The notes: generated by a model from the letters alone, not told the origin. DNA of 64,000 bases from Halobacteriales archaeon QS_1_68_20 (GCA_003021085.1 PXRE01000015.1:17026-81025), one strand, 5' to 3'; positions 1 to 8,936 are shown, numbered from the stretch's first letter. Program-made: numbers and translations.

Positions 1-1
1 C

Positions 2-846
2 CTCTGGCGGTGGATCCACGCGCTCCGCCCGCACGTCACCCTCTCGACGGTCCTGCCACGTGACGTCGAGCGTGCACGACGGGCGAAGACCGTGGCGTCG
101 ATGTACGTCGTCGTCCTCGAGGACCTGGGCGAACGGGACCGTGACCTGGCGACCTTCCACGAGGCGTCGAAGATCCCCTTCCCGTGGCAACGGCGCGACC
201 CGGACCGGTCGGACGTCGACGGGGACGTCCTCCACGTGGCAGAGACGGTGTGGTCGACGTTCGAGGCGCTGGTCGCAGACAGTCCCGGTCGCGACGCGTA
301 CGGGGACCTGCTCTCGTTCGACCTCGGCCAGACGCTGAACGCCATCGAGTACTCCTACCTCGTCAACGAGAACCTCGAGATGGCCAACGAGGCGGAGAAC
401 TGGGCCTACGACTGCCACAACGTGATGCTGTTGCCGTACGTCGACGTGGACCTGATGTTCTCGACGGGGTTCGACCGGACCGACCTCGGACCGTTGCGCC
501 GCGGCGTCTGGGACGCCCAGCGTCTCGCCCGTATCGGGAACTGGATCACGACCTGGGAGCGGGAACCGGGCGAGGGCGACTTCACGTCCGGCGTCGTGGT
601 CCGCGCGCTGGCCGACGGCGTCGTCGACCACCACGAACTGGCCGCACTCGACGACGCCGGGATCGCCGCTGTCGTCGGCAGGGTCAGGGACAGCGCATCG
701 AGGACCGACTCCTCCGGGAGTGGGAGACGACCTACCGCGAGACGCTGGCGTTCGAGTCCCGGGTCTCGTCGGTCGACTTCGGTGCGTACCTCGACGGGAT
801 GGAGACGGTCCTGGAGTACCACCTCGCGAGCAGGGGCCGGAAATGA
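2..846 (+). pseudogene. Terpenoid-synthase-like all-alpha protein, 5'-truncated by window edge and frameshifted
   Basis: An open frame runs in from the left edge (the frame of position 2) to about 680, then coding quality moves to the frame ending at the TGA at 844-846. The two parts join near 675-695, implying a single-base indel. Counting from the ATG GCG codon near 92 as residue 1, an acidic motif EDLGERD starts at residue 10 and NWITTWERE starts at residue 150. These resemble the DDxxE and NSE (N-x3-S/T-x3-E) metal-binding motifs of class I terpenoid synthases, with about the usual 140-residue spacing. The motif match is my reading; I did not recognise the family from overall sequence. 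The 3' half has a helical RIEDRLLREWETTYRE stretch. The gene may be genuinely broken or carry a sequencing error. Confidence 0.55.
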
Positions 847-953
847 ACCCTGCCGACGTGACCGCCGCCAGGCGGCGCCATTCCGACGCGACCCAGCACC
901 GCCGGGCGACCCCCGTGCCCGACGCAGAACGAACGACGAACCCATCCGAACCT

Positions 954-1763
954 ATGACCGAAGAGCAGAACGCCCAGGAGTTCCTGGTGGAGGTAGCGAA
1001 GCGGGCACCCCTGCTGGAGGCCCTCGACGAGCGGCCCTGCACCATGCAGGAACTCGACGACGACCTGTCGATGTCCCGCTCGACCATCCACCGGGCGCTC
1101 CAGACGCTCGAAGACCACCACGTGATAGAGAACCGCGACTCCCGGTACGCCCTCACGGGGTTCGGGCAGTACATCACGGACGAAACGGCGACCTACCGGA
1201 CGAAACTCGCCACGTCGCGGGACCTCGACGACTTCCTCGACGTGGTCGACGAGGCGGACATCGACGTTCCGCTGGAGGCGTTCGCCGACGCCGAAGTCAC
1301 CCGACCGCAGCCACACCAGGCCCACCTCGGCCTCAAGCGGATCATCGACCTCATCGAGCGGTCGGCGTCCCTGCGGATGTTCTCCAGCATCATCTCGCCG
1401 ATGTACGTCGACGTCGCCCACCGCGAGATCCTCGACGGCATGGAGATCGAGGTGATCTTCGACGCACGGATCGTCGACATCGTCCGGTCGGAGTACGCCG
1501 AGAAGGCGGTCGAAGCGCTGGAGACGGGCCGGTTCACCGTCCACGTCGGTACCGACATCCCGTTCGAACTGTTCATCTACGACGACAAGCTGAGCATGGC
1601 CGTCCACGACGAGTCGGCACTGCCGCGACTGTTCCTGGAGACCGACGCGCCGGCCGCCATCGAGTGGGCCGAGGACCTCTACCGCTCCTACCAGGCCGAC
1701 GCCTGGCAGTTCTCCCCGGACCAGCTCGACCAGTTGCGCCGCACAGAAGGGAACTTATCGTAG
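954..1763 (+). CDS. FilR1-type (DUF1724) winged-helix transcriptional regulator
   Basis: A 269-residue protein beginning at the ATG at 954 (MTEEQNAQEF); an upstream in-frame ATG at 843 overlaps the previous gene's stop but adds a low-quality leader, so 954 is preferred. Residues about 15-70 form a winged helix (MQELDDDLSMSRSTIHRALQ, then the wing around ENRDSRYALT). The rest matches the FilR1 middle domain seen in many haloarchaeal and methanogen regulators (FSSIISPMYVD, MEIEVIFDARIVD, GTDIPFELFIYDDKLSMAV). It probably binds DNA and an unknown ligand. It follows the broken terpenoid-synthase-like gene on the same strand. No operator is recognisable. Confidence 0.85.
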   Translation: MTEEQNAQEFLVEVAKRAPLLEALDERPCTMQELDDDLSMSRSTIHRALQTLEDHHVIENRDSRYALTGFGQYITDETATYRTKLATSRDLDDFLDVVDEADIDVPLEAFADAEVTRPQPHQAHLGLKRIIDLIERSASLRMFSSIISPMYVDVAHREILDGMEIEVIFDARIVDIVRSEYAEKAVEALETGRFTVHVGTDIPFELFIYDDKLSMAVHDESALPRLFLETDAPAAIEWAEDLYRSYQADAWQFSPDQLDQLRRTEGNLS

Positions 1764-2055
1764 TCGCTCGCCGGATTTCGCCACCGCCCAGCCAGTGACA
1801 CACACCGAGTCACCGACCGCCGAACGTATTTCACCGATGAAATCGGTTCGATCGATCGCCGGAATCCGTCCGGGGACACGGAGTTTCCTGTCGATGCCGT
1901 TCCCATAAATCATATTATAATTCCAACACCTATAAGACGGTGGGGCCGCTATCGCAATTCGAACCGGCCGCACGGGAGTTTCCAGGGTCGAGATATCGTC
2001 TCGCCTGAACGTCGTCCCGCAGTGACGGCTATCCGCGGCCAGGCAAGAGATATCC
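1764..2055. other. Intergenic stretch with an AT-rich patch
   Basis: No supported gene. An AT-rich patch at about 1905-1935 (ataaatcatattataatt) stands out from the GC-rich surroundings and could be a TATA-type promoter region for the HalOD1 gene at 2056, although it lies about 120 bases upstream of that start. Confidence 0.4.
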
Positions 2056-2355
2056 ATGATCGACGACAACACAGACGAACCGGTGGCGGACGACGCACGC
2101 TCCGACCAGTACGCGTACGAGCACGACGACGGCCCGTTGAGTACGGCGATCGTCACCGCGGTCGCCGACGCAGAGGGTGTGGACCCCCTGGAGATGGATC
2201 CCCTCTACGGGGCCGTCAGGTCCGATCTCGTCGACGAGTTCGACGGTGCCGAGGTCGGTTGCGACGCCGAACTGACGTTCTCCTACCACGGATACAAGGT
2301 CACCCTCGACGGCGACGGCGAGATTCGCCTCCGCCCGGTGTCGACCGTCAACTGA
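2056..2355 (+). CDS. HalOD1 output-domain protein
   Basis: A 99-residue acidic protein. The central block STAIVTAVADAEGVDPLEMD followed by PLYGAVRSDLVDEF and the C-terminal LTFSYHGYKVTLDGDGEIRL are characteristic of the halobacterial output domain HalOD1, a small stand-alone domain commonly found near sensory or regulatory genes. Its biochemical role is not established. The ATG at 2056 gives a typical short acidic N-terminus. It is probably a monocistronic gene. Confidence 0.85.
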   Translation: MIDDNTDEPVADDARSDQYAYEHDDGPLSTAIVTAVADAEGVDPLEMDPLYGAVRSDLVDEFDGAEVGCDAELTFSYHGYKVTLDGDGEIRLRPVSTVN

Positions 2356-2488
2356 TCGTCGCCCGACCGCTCGCGTTCGTCGTCCGCCGAGCGGAGTCGC
2401 TCGCTTCACCGTGGTCGGCGAGTGGTACCGAAGCGACGGGTTCCCGCAAAAACGATTTACGTCGAGGTACGCCGTACCCGGAGCCATC

Positions 2489-2659
2489 GTGACGTCTCGA
2501 CTATCGAGTTTTCCGGCCGGACTGGACGTGTCACTCACAGTCACCCAGGTATCACTTGCTCTCTTCGTGGCGCTCGCACTTCTCGTGGGAACCGGCCCGG
2601 TGGCGGCCGACGAAGAGGGCAACCCCGGGAACTCGTGCCCGGGCGAGAACGAAAACTAG
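2489..2659 (+). CDS. Small secreted protein, function unknown
   Basis: From the GTG at 2489 this encodes about 56 residues: a basic start (MTSRLSS), a hydrophobic segment (VSLALFVALALLVGTGPVAA) consistent with a Sec signal peptide, then a short mature tail EEGNPGNSCPGENEN with one cysteine. An upstream in-frame GTG at 2411 would add a poor leader. I do not recognise the family. The mature peptide of about 16 residues is unusually short. Confidence 0.45.
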   Translation: MTSRLSSFPAGLDVSLTVTQVSLALFVALALLVGTGPVAADEEGNPGNSCPGENEN

Positions 2660-2768
2660 GGACCGGCGAACGCCGACGAACGCGGCGTGATCAGGTCGGG
2701 GCCGGGGATCACGAACGCCGCCGTCCAGATCGGGTGTGACCTCCCCGATGCGTAATTTCCCCGCGTAC

Positions 2769-3839
2769 TCAGATTTCGACGGCGAACCCGTCGTACTCGC
2801 TGGCCCGTTCCGCGAACGCGCCCAGCAGGTCCGCCGTCGCCACGAGGTCGTCGGTGTCGATGACCTCGACGGGCGTGTGCATGTACCGGTTGGGCACGCC
2901 GACGTTAAGCGACGGGATGCCGCCCCGCGAGGTGTAGAAGGCGTCGGCGTCGGTCCCCGTCGAGATGCCGGTGGCCTGCAATTGGACGGGCAGTTCGGCG
3001 CCGTCGGCGGCGTCCCTGACCGCCCGGACGAGTTCGGGGTGGTTCGAACTGCCCCGGGCGATCACCGGTCCGCCGCCCAGTTCGACGTCCGCCTCTTTCT
3101 TCGTCGCCGGTTCTTCCTTCGCGGACGTGTAGTCGGTGGCGTGGGTCACGTCGACCGCGATGGCGGCGTCCGGCGCGAGGTCGAACCCGACCATCTGCGC
3201 GCCGCGCTTGCCCAGTTCCTCCTGCACCGTCGAGACGGCGTAGACCGTCGCGTTGACGTCGGCCTCGACGGCCCGGCGCAGACCCTCGGCGGCCGCCCAG
3301 GTGCCGATGCGGTTGTCCAGCCCCCGGGCCGAGACGCGGGTACCTTCGAGGTCGCGGACGCCCGACGCGAAGGTGATGGGGTCGCCCACCTCGACGAGTT
3401 CGCGGGCGTGCTCGCCGTCCTCGGCGCCGACGTCCGCGCGCTGTTTCCAGATTTCGTCGACCTCGTCGTCGTCGCGGTCCCGGAGGTGGATGGCCGACTG
3501 GCCGATCACGCCCTCGACCGGGCCGTCCGCGGTGTGGATGGTAATGTGTTGGCCCCGCGAGACGGAGGCGTCGGATCCGCCGATCCGCCCGAGGTGGACG
3601 AACCCGTCGTCGTCGATCCGGCGGACGATGAACCCGATCTCGTCCGCGTGGCCGGTCAGCGCCACCTCGGGGTCGCCGCCCTCGTAGACGGCGACTGCGT
3701 TGCCGTAGGCGTCGGTCCGCACCTCGTCGGCGAACTCCTCCACGTCGTCGACCCACACGCGCTGGCCCTCGACCTCGAACCCGGAGGGACTGGGCGTTTC
3801 GAGCAGTCGATCCAGGAAGTCCCGTCGCTGTTGTTCCAT
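2769..3839 (-). CDS. M42 family metallo-aminopeptidase
   Basis: A 356-residue protein of the M42 (TET/glutamyl aminopeptidase/endoglucanase-like) family, which forms dodecameric shells that trim peptides in the cytoplasm. Visible dinuclear-metal residues include His in LTGHADEIGF, Asp in ARGLDNRIGTW, Glu-Glu in TVQEELGKRGAQ, Asp in IAVDVTHATD and the C-terminal His in NRYMHTPVEVID. The start MEQQRRDFLDRL with TPSPSGFE is typical for the family. The 5' end faces the convergent-looking intergenic space before the stress-protein genes. Confidence 0.92.
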   Translation of the reverse strand: MEQQRRDFLDRLLETPSPSGFEVEGQRVWVDDVEEFADEVRTDAYGNAVAVYEGGDPEVALTGHADEIGFIVRRIDDDGFVHLGRIGGSDASVSRGQHITIHTADGPVEGVIGQSAIHLRDRDDDEVDEIWKQRADVGAEDGEHARELVEVGDPITFASGVRDLEGTRVSARGLDNRIGTWAAAEGLRRAVEADVNATVYAVSTVQEELGKRGAQMVGFDLAPDAAIAVDVTHATDYTSAKEEPATKKEADVELGGGPVIARGSSNHPELVRAVRDAADGAELPVQLQATGISTGTDADAFYTSRGGIPSLNVGVPNRYMHTPVEVIDTDDLVATADLLGAFAERASEYDGFAVEI

Positions 3840-3965
3840 AGACCCGGCTTAGATGGGGGGTGTCAAGAATCCCCCGGCACGCTCCGGGGTTGCCGGCGAC
3901 CGAACGTCGCTCCTTCCGGACCGGTGACCCGACCGTCGGCCGGCACGGCCGGTCGAACTACCCAC

Positions 3966-4445
3966 TCATCCCTCGTCCGGCATCTGCCGGACGGTCATCA
4001 CTGGGACCGTCGACGACCGGACCACATTCCCGGCGACGCTGCCCAGCAGGTACCGCTGCAGTCCGGCCCGGCCGTGGGTGCCCATCACGATCACGTCGAC
4101 GCCGTGTTCGTCGGCGTAATCGAGGATCTGCCGGTGGGGGACGCCCGTCGGAGTCGCGGCCCGGACCTCGTCGACGCCGGCGTCGGTCGCGGCGCTATCG
4201 ACCGTCTCGACCGCGGTCTCGGCCTGCTCGGCCAGGTGCTCCCGGATCGACCCCGATCGCCTGGCGAACCGCCAGGATCTGCTGTCGATCACCGACACCC
4301 CGTGGAGCGTCGAGCCGAAGTTCGACGCGAGGTCGACGCCGTCCTCGACCGCGGCGGTCGCCGCCTCGCTCCCGTCGGTCGTGACCAGTACGTCTTCGAA
4401 CGGAAAGTGGGGCCCCTCGTCGCCGTGGGCGTGGACGGTCAGCAC
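3966..4445 (-). CDS. Universal stress protein (UspA family)
   Basis: About 159 residues if it starts at the GTG at 4445. It has a complete UspA fold: DVLVTTDGSEAATAAVE at the N-terminus, then the ATP-binding G-2x-G-9x-G(S/T) region MGTHGRAGLQRYLLGSVAGN and the usual VPVMTVRQ end. No ATG lies at a suitable place. The first residues (VLTVHAHGDEGP) look like the tail of the preceding Usp copy, so this gene was probably the second half of a tandem or fused Usp pair that has been separated by a frameshift at about 4446-4452. Confidence 0.8.
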   Translation of the reverse strand: MLTVHAHGDEGPHFPFEDVLVTTDGSEAATAAVEDGVDLASNFGSTLHGVSVIDSRSWRFARRSGSIREHLAEQAETAVETVDSAATDAGVDEVRAATPTGVPHRQILDYADEHGVDVIVMGTHGRAGLQRYLLGSVAGNVVRSSTVPVMTVRQMPDEG

Positions 4446-4630
4446 CGGGGGTCGGCCAGGCAGATCACCTTTTCGGCGACACTGCCGAGCAAGTACCGCT
4501 CGAACCCCGACAGGCCGTGGGACCCCAGGACGACGAGGTCGACGTCGTGGTCGGCCGCGTACGAGAGGGTGGCCCGGGACCCCTCGCTGCCGTCGGTCGG
4601 AACGAGGACGTTCTGGATGGTCGTCATCAC
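4439..4630 (-). pseudogene. UspA remnant with internal deletion and terminal frameshift
   Basis: Sixty-three residues that begin as a normal UspA (MTTIQNVLVPTDGSEGSRAT) and jump straight to its C-terminal third (SYAADHDVDLVVLGSHGLSG, RYLLGSVAEKVICLAD). About 80 central residues are missing compared with the family. It stops at LADPRC because of a missing base in the C run near 4448; restoring one base continues into PVLTVHAHGDEGP and the next Usp in frame. Both an internal deletion and a one-base indel are therefore visible. Confidence 0.75.
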
Positions 4631-4715
4631 GTGGGAGTACGGTCCGGACGTCCGTCAAATCGACCCGCTTCGGGCCAACAGTGAAGGCCTCGGAAGCCCC
4701 ACGTTCACACGGCCC

Positions 4716-4991
4716 ATGAGCGACAGTAACCGGTCCCTGTTCCAGGTACACTTCCACAGCCACGGCGGCGTGCAACTCGGCCCGCGGTCGCTCGGCCGCG
4801 GCCGCGAGTCCGAGGAGTCGATGATGGAGTCCGGCGAAGACGTCGAAACCGGCCTCTCGGTCGGCGCGATGGCCCTGCTGGTGTTCGGTCTCGCCGTCGG
4901 CGTCGCGCTCGTCCGGCGGCGCCGCCGCCAGCGCCGCGCGCGGACGGAACCGGAGCAGAAGAATCTTGACCGGTGGATTCCAACGCGATAG
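4716..4991 (+). CDS. Small single-pass membrane protein, unknown
   Basis: Ninety-one residues from the ATG at 4716. A polar N-terminus containing HFHSHGG and acidic EESMMESGEDVE is followed by one transmembrane segment (GAMALLVFGLAVGVALV) and a strongly basic tail (RRRRRQRRAR), suggesting an outside-in orientation. It ends two bases before the start of the zincin gene, so the two are probably co-transcribed. The family is not recognised. Confidence 0.5.
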   Translation: MSDSNRSLFQVHFHSHGGVQLGPRSLGRGRESEESMMESGEDVETGLSVGAMALLVFGLAVGVALVRRRRRQRRARTEPEQKNLDRWIPTR

Positions 4992-4992
4992 C

Positions 4993-5946
4993 GTGAGCAT
5001 CCTGCAAAGCGTGCGGGCCGTCGCCGGGGCGTCCGGCGAGGGCCACGTCGACTGGACGGCGGCGGCCGACGCGGCGAAGGCGTCGACCGACCCCGGATCG
5101 CTGGCGCTGACGGCACGGCAGCGCGAGGCGTACGCCGAGGACGTCCGCGAGGCCCGCGACCGCGCCCGGGCCGTCACCGGTCTCGGGTTCGACCTGCCGG
5201 CGACCGCCGAGGTACAGAACCGTCACCACTGGATCGACGCGAACGTGGCGACGTTCGCGCGCGTGATGGAACCGCTGGAACGGCACGCCCCCTCGCTGTT
5301 CCCGGACGTCGCCCGGACGATGAACACCGGGACGATGGGCGTCATGCTCGCGGTGCTCGGCCGGAACGTCCTCGGGCAGTACGACCCGCTGTTGCTGGCG
5401 GAGGGCGACGAGCACGCGCTGTACTTCGTCCACCCCAACATCGAGCGGGTGGCGGGGGAACTGGAGGTGGACCGCGAGCGGTTCCGCCGCTGGATCGCGT
5501 TCCACGAGGTGGCCCACGCCGCCGAGTTCGGTGCCGCGCCGTGGCTCTCGACGCACCTCGAAGAGCGCGTCGAGCGCGGCGTCGACGCGCTGGCCGGCGG
5601 GACCCTGGACCGCGACGCCTTCCGCGAACTGGACGCCGCGATGACCGCCGTCGAGGGGTACGCGGAACTCGTGATGGACCGGGCGTTCGACGAGGAGTAC
5701 GCCGACCTCCGGCAGAAACTCGACGAGCGACGGCAGGGTCGCGGCCCGCTGTCGCGCATCCTGCGACGGGTCCTCGGCCTCGGCCTGAAGCGCCGGCAGT
5801 ACGAGCGCGGCAAGGAGTTCTTCGGCACGGTCGCCGACGAGGTGGGCGTCGAAGGTGCCGGCGTCGTCTGGGAGCGCCCCGAGAACCTCCCCACCGACGA
5901 CGAACTGGACGACCCCCACGCCTGGCTCCGCCGGGTCGACGCCTGA
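4993..5946 (+). CDS. Zinc-dependent metalloprotease-like protein (DUF2342/zincin, F420-associated family)
   Basis: About 317 residues from the GTG at 4993, one base after the upstream stop. The HExxH motif is visible as FHEVAHAAEF (His171, His175), preceded by the family block HPNIERVAGELEVD and followed by AMTAVEGYAELVMDRAFD. This is the uncharacterised actinobacterial/archaeal family often annotated as coenzyme F420 biosynthesis-associated; its substrate is unknown. The C-terminus (RQYERGKEFF) also fits the family. It is cytoplasmic, with no signal peptide. Confidence 0.88.
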   Translation: MSILQSVRAVAGASGEGHVDWTAAADAAKASTDPGSLALTARQREAYAEDVREARDRARAVTGLGFDLPATAEVQNRHHWIDANVATFARVMEPLERHAPSLFPDVARTMNTGTMGVMLAVLGRNVLGQYDPLLLAEGDEHALYFVHPNIERVAGELEVDRERFRRWIAFHEVAHAAEFGAAPWLSTHLEERVERGVDALAGGTLDRDAFRELDAAMTAVEGYAELVMDRAFDEEYADLRQKLDERRQGRGPLSRILRRVLGLGLKRRQYERGKEFFGTVADEVGVEGAGVVWERPENLPTDDELDDPHAWLRRVDA

Positions 5947-6500
5947 TCGGTTTCGGCCAGCGGCCTCGTTCTCGCGCATCTTCGCCGTACCAGCGACTCG
6001 AATCCGGGTCACGGCGCCCGACTCGAATTTGAATCAAAGCGCGCGCGAGCAACGCGCGCGAGAGGGACGAAGTACCGCAGTGAAACGAGTAACGCAGTCG
6101 GCTGGGGAGGGTGTGGCTATCCCTAGGCCAAGTGGTCGCTAGCGTCGATCCTTGCTCAATCAGGATCGCTAGCGGCACGCAACGCCTAGTGGTCAACCTC
6201 ACGCCTCCCCAGCCGCGGGGCTCGGCGAGGCGGCCGGCCCGCGGGGCCACCGTCAGAGACAAGCGCTGACGAGCCTCCGGCTCGCCGGAGACGCCGCGCC
6301 TCCCCCGGGCCACCGGGAGAGCAAGCGCTCCCGAGCTCCCGCTCACGTCCGTTCGCGGGAACCTCGCACGCGTTGCTCGCGCGCGCCGGGGAGCCAGGGC
6401 CGGTCGAGCGACGAAACCTGCAAGAACGACGCCAGTGATCCTGATACCCATAGCTTCCGGAACCGGGTCATTTAGCACCCGCGACGGTCAACCCTCGCGC
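5947..6500. repeat. Structured intergenic repeat, copy A (about 6099-6375)
   Basis: No gene. Positions about 6100-6110 (ggctggggagg) and 6204-6214 (cctccccagcc) are inverted copies flanking a gatcct/aggatc hairpin. From 6190 to about 6375 the sequence is the reverse complement of 17001-17207, with near-identical blocks such as ccgtcagagacaagcgctg and gggagagcaagcgctccc. Several blocks are self-complementary (gtcag...ctgac, gggag...ctccc, ctccgg...ccggag), so a transcript would fold into consecutive stem-loops. It could be a MITE-like dispersed repeat or a non-coding RNA. Confidence 0.65.
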
Positions 6501-7313
6501 ATGGTCACGGTGCAGGACCTCCAGCGGATGGCGGGCGAGGAGCCGATCACGATGCTGACCGCCTACGACGCGCCGACCGCGGAGATCGTCGACGACGCCG
6601 ATGTCGACGTGATCCTCGTGGGCGACAGCATGGGTAACGCCGTCCTGGGGTACGACTCGACGCTCCCGGTGACCGCCGACGAGGTCGCCAGCCGGACCGC
6701 CGCTGTCGCCCGAGGAACCGACGACGCGCTGGTGGTCGCGGACATGCCGTTCCTCTCCTTCGGCGCCGACGAGTCCGCGACGATCCAGCACTGCGGGCGG
6801 ATGCTCAAGGAGGCCGACGCCGACGCCGTCAAACTCGAATCCGGTCCCCACACCGTCGAGGTGACCGAACGACTCGTCCAGCTGGGCATCCCGGTGATGG
6901 CCCACCTCGGGTTGACGCCCCAGCACGTCAACCAGCTCGGCGGCTACCGTCGCCAGGGGACCGACCAGGCGGCCGCAGAGCGCATCCTCGACCTCGCGCG
7001 AGCCCACGAGGAGGCCGGCGCCTTCTCACTGGTGCTGGAGCACGTCCCCGCGAACCTCGCGGCGGCGGTCACCGAGGCGCTCTCGATCCCGACCATCGGC
7101 ATCGGCGCCGGCCCAGACTGCGACGGGCAGGTGCTGGTGCTCAACGACGCCGTCGGGCTGAGCGACTGGACGCCGCCGTTCGCCCGGGAGTTCGGCGACG
7201 TCCGCGGCGAGTACGAGCGGGCCGTCTCCGCCTACGTCGATGCCGTCGAGTCGGACGAGTTCCCCGCCGAGGAACACAGCCACGTCGAGGAAGACCTCGA
7301 CGAACTTTACTGA
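6501..7313 (+). CDS. panB: 3-methyl-2-oxobutanoate hydroxymethyltransferase
   Basis: A 270-residue PanB that makes ketopantoate from 2-ketoisovalerate and 5,10-methylene-tetrahydrofolate-type donors, the first step towards pantothenate and CoA. Diagnostic blocks are LTAYDAPTAEIVDDADVD, VGDSMGNAVLGYDSTLPVT, VVADMPFLSFG, VKLESGPHTVE, MAHLGLTPQHVNQLGGYRRQG, the catalytic-loop LEHVPANLA and GIGAGPDCDGQVLVLND. The ATG at 6501 gives the standard start; an upstream in-frame extension lacks similarity. It ends exactly where the convergent hydrolase gene ends (7313/7314). Confidence 0.96.
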   Translation: MVTVQDLQRMAGEEPITMLTAYDAPTAEIVDDADVDVILVGDSMGNAVLGYDSTLPVTADEVASRTAAVARGTDDALVVADMPFLSFGADESATIQHCGRMLKEADADAVKLESGPHTVEVTERLVQLGIPVMAHLGLTPQHVNQLGGYRRQGTDQAAAERILDLARAHEEAGAFSLVLEHVPANLAAAVTEALSIPTIGIGAGPDCDGQVLVLNDAVGLSDWTPPFAREFGDVRGEYERAVSAYVDAVESDEFPAEEHSHVEEDLDELY

Positions 7314-8087
7314 TTACCGCAGATCCGTCAGGAAGGCCGAGAGCGTCTCGTTGAACGCCTCGGGCCGTTCGAGCATCGAGAGGTGGGCGGCGTCGTCGAT
7401 AGTCGTCCAGTCGCAGCTGGGCATCTCCTCGGCCAGGAACTCGTGGTACCACGGTGGCGTCAGTTTGTCGTGCTCGCCGGTCACCGCCAGCGCCGGAAGG
7501 TCGATCTCGCCAACGCGGTCGCGGACGTCGACCCCGTCGCAGGTCAGGAAGTCCCGGGCCGTGGTCGCCTGGCCCGTCTCGTACATCTCCTCCTTCGACA
7601 GTTCGACGTACTCCTCCGGGGCGTCGTAGAACAGTTTCCCCGGTTCGTGCAGGAACGCGACAGCCTGCTCGAAGTCCTCCTGTAACCAGACGCGCAGGTC
7701 CTCAAGTACCGAGAGCCGCGCCCCCGTGCCGACCAGACCGAGGCCGTCGATGTCGGCGTCTCGCTCCAGGGCGACGTGCATGGCGACGGCACCCCCCAGC
7801 GAGTTGCCGACCAGCACGTCGGCGTCGACGGTCTCGGCGACCGCGAGCACGTCGTCGGCGTACGCCGAGAGCGCGCCCCAGCCGGGGTCGGCGTCGACGT
7901 CCGTCGACTCCCCGTGGCCGCTCAGATCGACGGCGGCGACGGGAAACTCCCCCGAGAGCCGGAACTGTCCCTTCCAGGCGCCGTGGGTCCCGCCGCTCCC
8001 GTGGACGAAAAGCACCGTCGGGCGCCCACCGCCCCGGTCGGACAGCCGGTAGGCCGTCGTCCGGCCGCGGTGGCTGACTGTCTCCAT
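7314..8087 (-). CDS. Alpha/beta-fold hydrolase
   Basis: A 257-residue cytoplasmic alpha/beta hydrolase. The oxyanion region is FVHGSGGTHGAWKGQF, the nucleophile elbow GNSLGG (Ser), the acid VTGEHDKLTPP and the base DDAAHLSMLERP. The substrate cannot be predicted; the closest general groups are carboxylesterases and BioH/MhpC-like hydrolases. It converges with panB without any spacer. Confidence 0.9.
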   Translation of the reverse strand: METVSHRGRTTAYRLSDRGGGRPTVLFVHGSGGTHGAWKGQFRLSGEFPVAAVDLSGHGESTDVDADPGWGALSAYADDVLAVAETVDADVLVGNSLGGAVAMHVALERDADIDGLGLVGTGARLSVLEDLRVWLQEDFEQAVAFLHEPGKLFYDAPEEYVELSKEEMYETGQATTARDFLTCDGVDVRDRVGEIDLPALAVTGEHDKLTPPWYHEFLAEEMPSCDWTTIDDAAHLSMLERPEAFNETLSAFLTDLR

Positions 8088-8183
8088 GCACGACCTAGGC
8101 GTGCGCGGAGAATAAACCCCCAGGAAACGGTCAATCCCAGGGGAACGGCCGAACTGCCGGCAGACGAAAAACGGAAGCGACGA

Positions 8184-8936
8184 TCAGTCGCCGGCGCCGG
8201 CAATCGCTGGTTCGGTCTGTTCCGGCTGTTCACCGGGCGGTTCCTCCGGCGGCTCGCCGCTGTGCTCGTCGACGAGCTGGGTCATGGCCTCGTCGGCCCT
8301 GACGATGATCGCGCCGAAGGTGACCGTCGTCACGAGGTCGAGGTAGCTCGCGATGAAGATGCCCGAGAACACGTCGAGCAGGCCGAGGCCCGACCGGGTC
8401 GACATGCCGACGATGATGTACAGCACCCACATCAGCAACACGAGGTTCCGGAGCTTCCCGTACAGCAGTTTGAGCTCCCCGGACTGCTCGCGGGCCACCT
8501 TGTCGTACGGCCCCAGCAACAGGTAGGCGGCGACGAGCAAGGCGACCAGGGTCAGGAGGTTACCCACCGACGTGAGCGGGTCCGGCGCCCAGTTGAGGAC
8601 GACGCCGAAGACCACCAGGAACATGCTCCCGGCGACGATGGCGGTCCGGCGCCGACCCAGTCCGCCAGCCAGGCCGATGTAGACGGCCATCAGCGGGAAC
8701 ATAATCTCGTAGACGACCAGGCGCGCGGCCGGCATCGTCGTCCCGCCGAACTCCGGCAGGAGGAGGCCCTGGGACATCAGCCCGAAGCCGACGGCCATCA
8801 TCGCCGGGATGCCGACGACCGGCAGGTAGTACTTGCGTTTCCGCTCGGAGACGTTCATGACTGGGACGACGAACTGGAGCGTCACGATCGCCATGACGGC
8901 CGCGACGACGACGTACATCGCCTGTTCGGACATCAT
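8184..8936 (-). CDS. Sensory-rhodopsin-like seven-helix opsin lacking the retinal lysine
   Basis: A 250-residue protein with seven hydrophobic segments, closest by eye to sensory rhodopsin II. Helix C reads ARLVVYEIMFPLM against the usual RYxDWxxTTP, so Arg72 and Pro81 are kept but the Schiff-base counterion Asp75 is Val and Trp76 is Tyr. Helix G reads SYLDLVTTVTFGA against YLDLVTKVGFG: the retinal Lys (205 in N. pharaonis SRII numbering) is Thr204, while the preceding Asp (200) and the signal-relay Thr (203) are kept, as are Trp170 and Tyr173 in helix F. A covalent retinal Schiff base is therefore impossible at the normal site. Its start overlaps the transducer stop by 4 bases, the standard htr-sop arrangement. 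The C-terminal tail is Pro/Glu-rich. Confidence 0.88.
   Translation of the reverse strand: MMSEQAMYVVVAAVMAIVTLQFVVPVMNVSERKRKYYLPVVGIPAMMAVGFGLMSQGLLLPEFGGTTMPAARLVVYEIMFPLMAVYIGLAGGLGRRRTAIVAGSMFLVVFGVVLNWAPDPLTSVGNLLTLVALLVAAYLLLGPYDKVAREQSGELKLLYGKLRNLVLLMWVLYIIVGMSTRSGLGLLDVFSGIFIASYLDLVTTVTFGAIIVRADEAMTQLVDEHSGEPPEEPPGEQPEQTEPAIAGAGD

Noticed and set aside
2736..4715. Long plus-strand frame over the M42 peptidase and Usp genes
   Set aside because: Shadow of real minus-strand genes; only its 3' end from 4716 encodes a plausible protein.
6099..6375. Possible SRP RNA or RNase P RNA
   Set aside because: The hairpins do not show the conserved SRP or RNase P motifs, and a second inverted copy points to a dispersed repeat.
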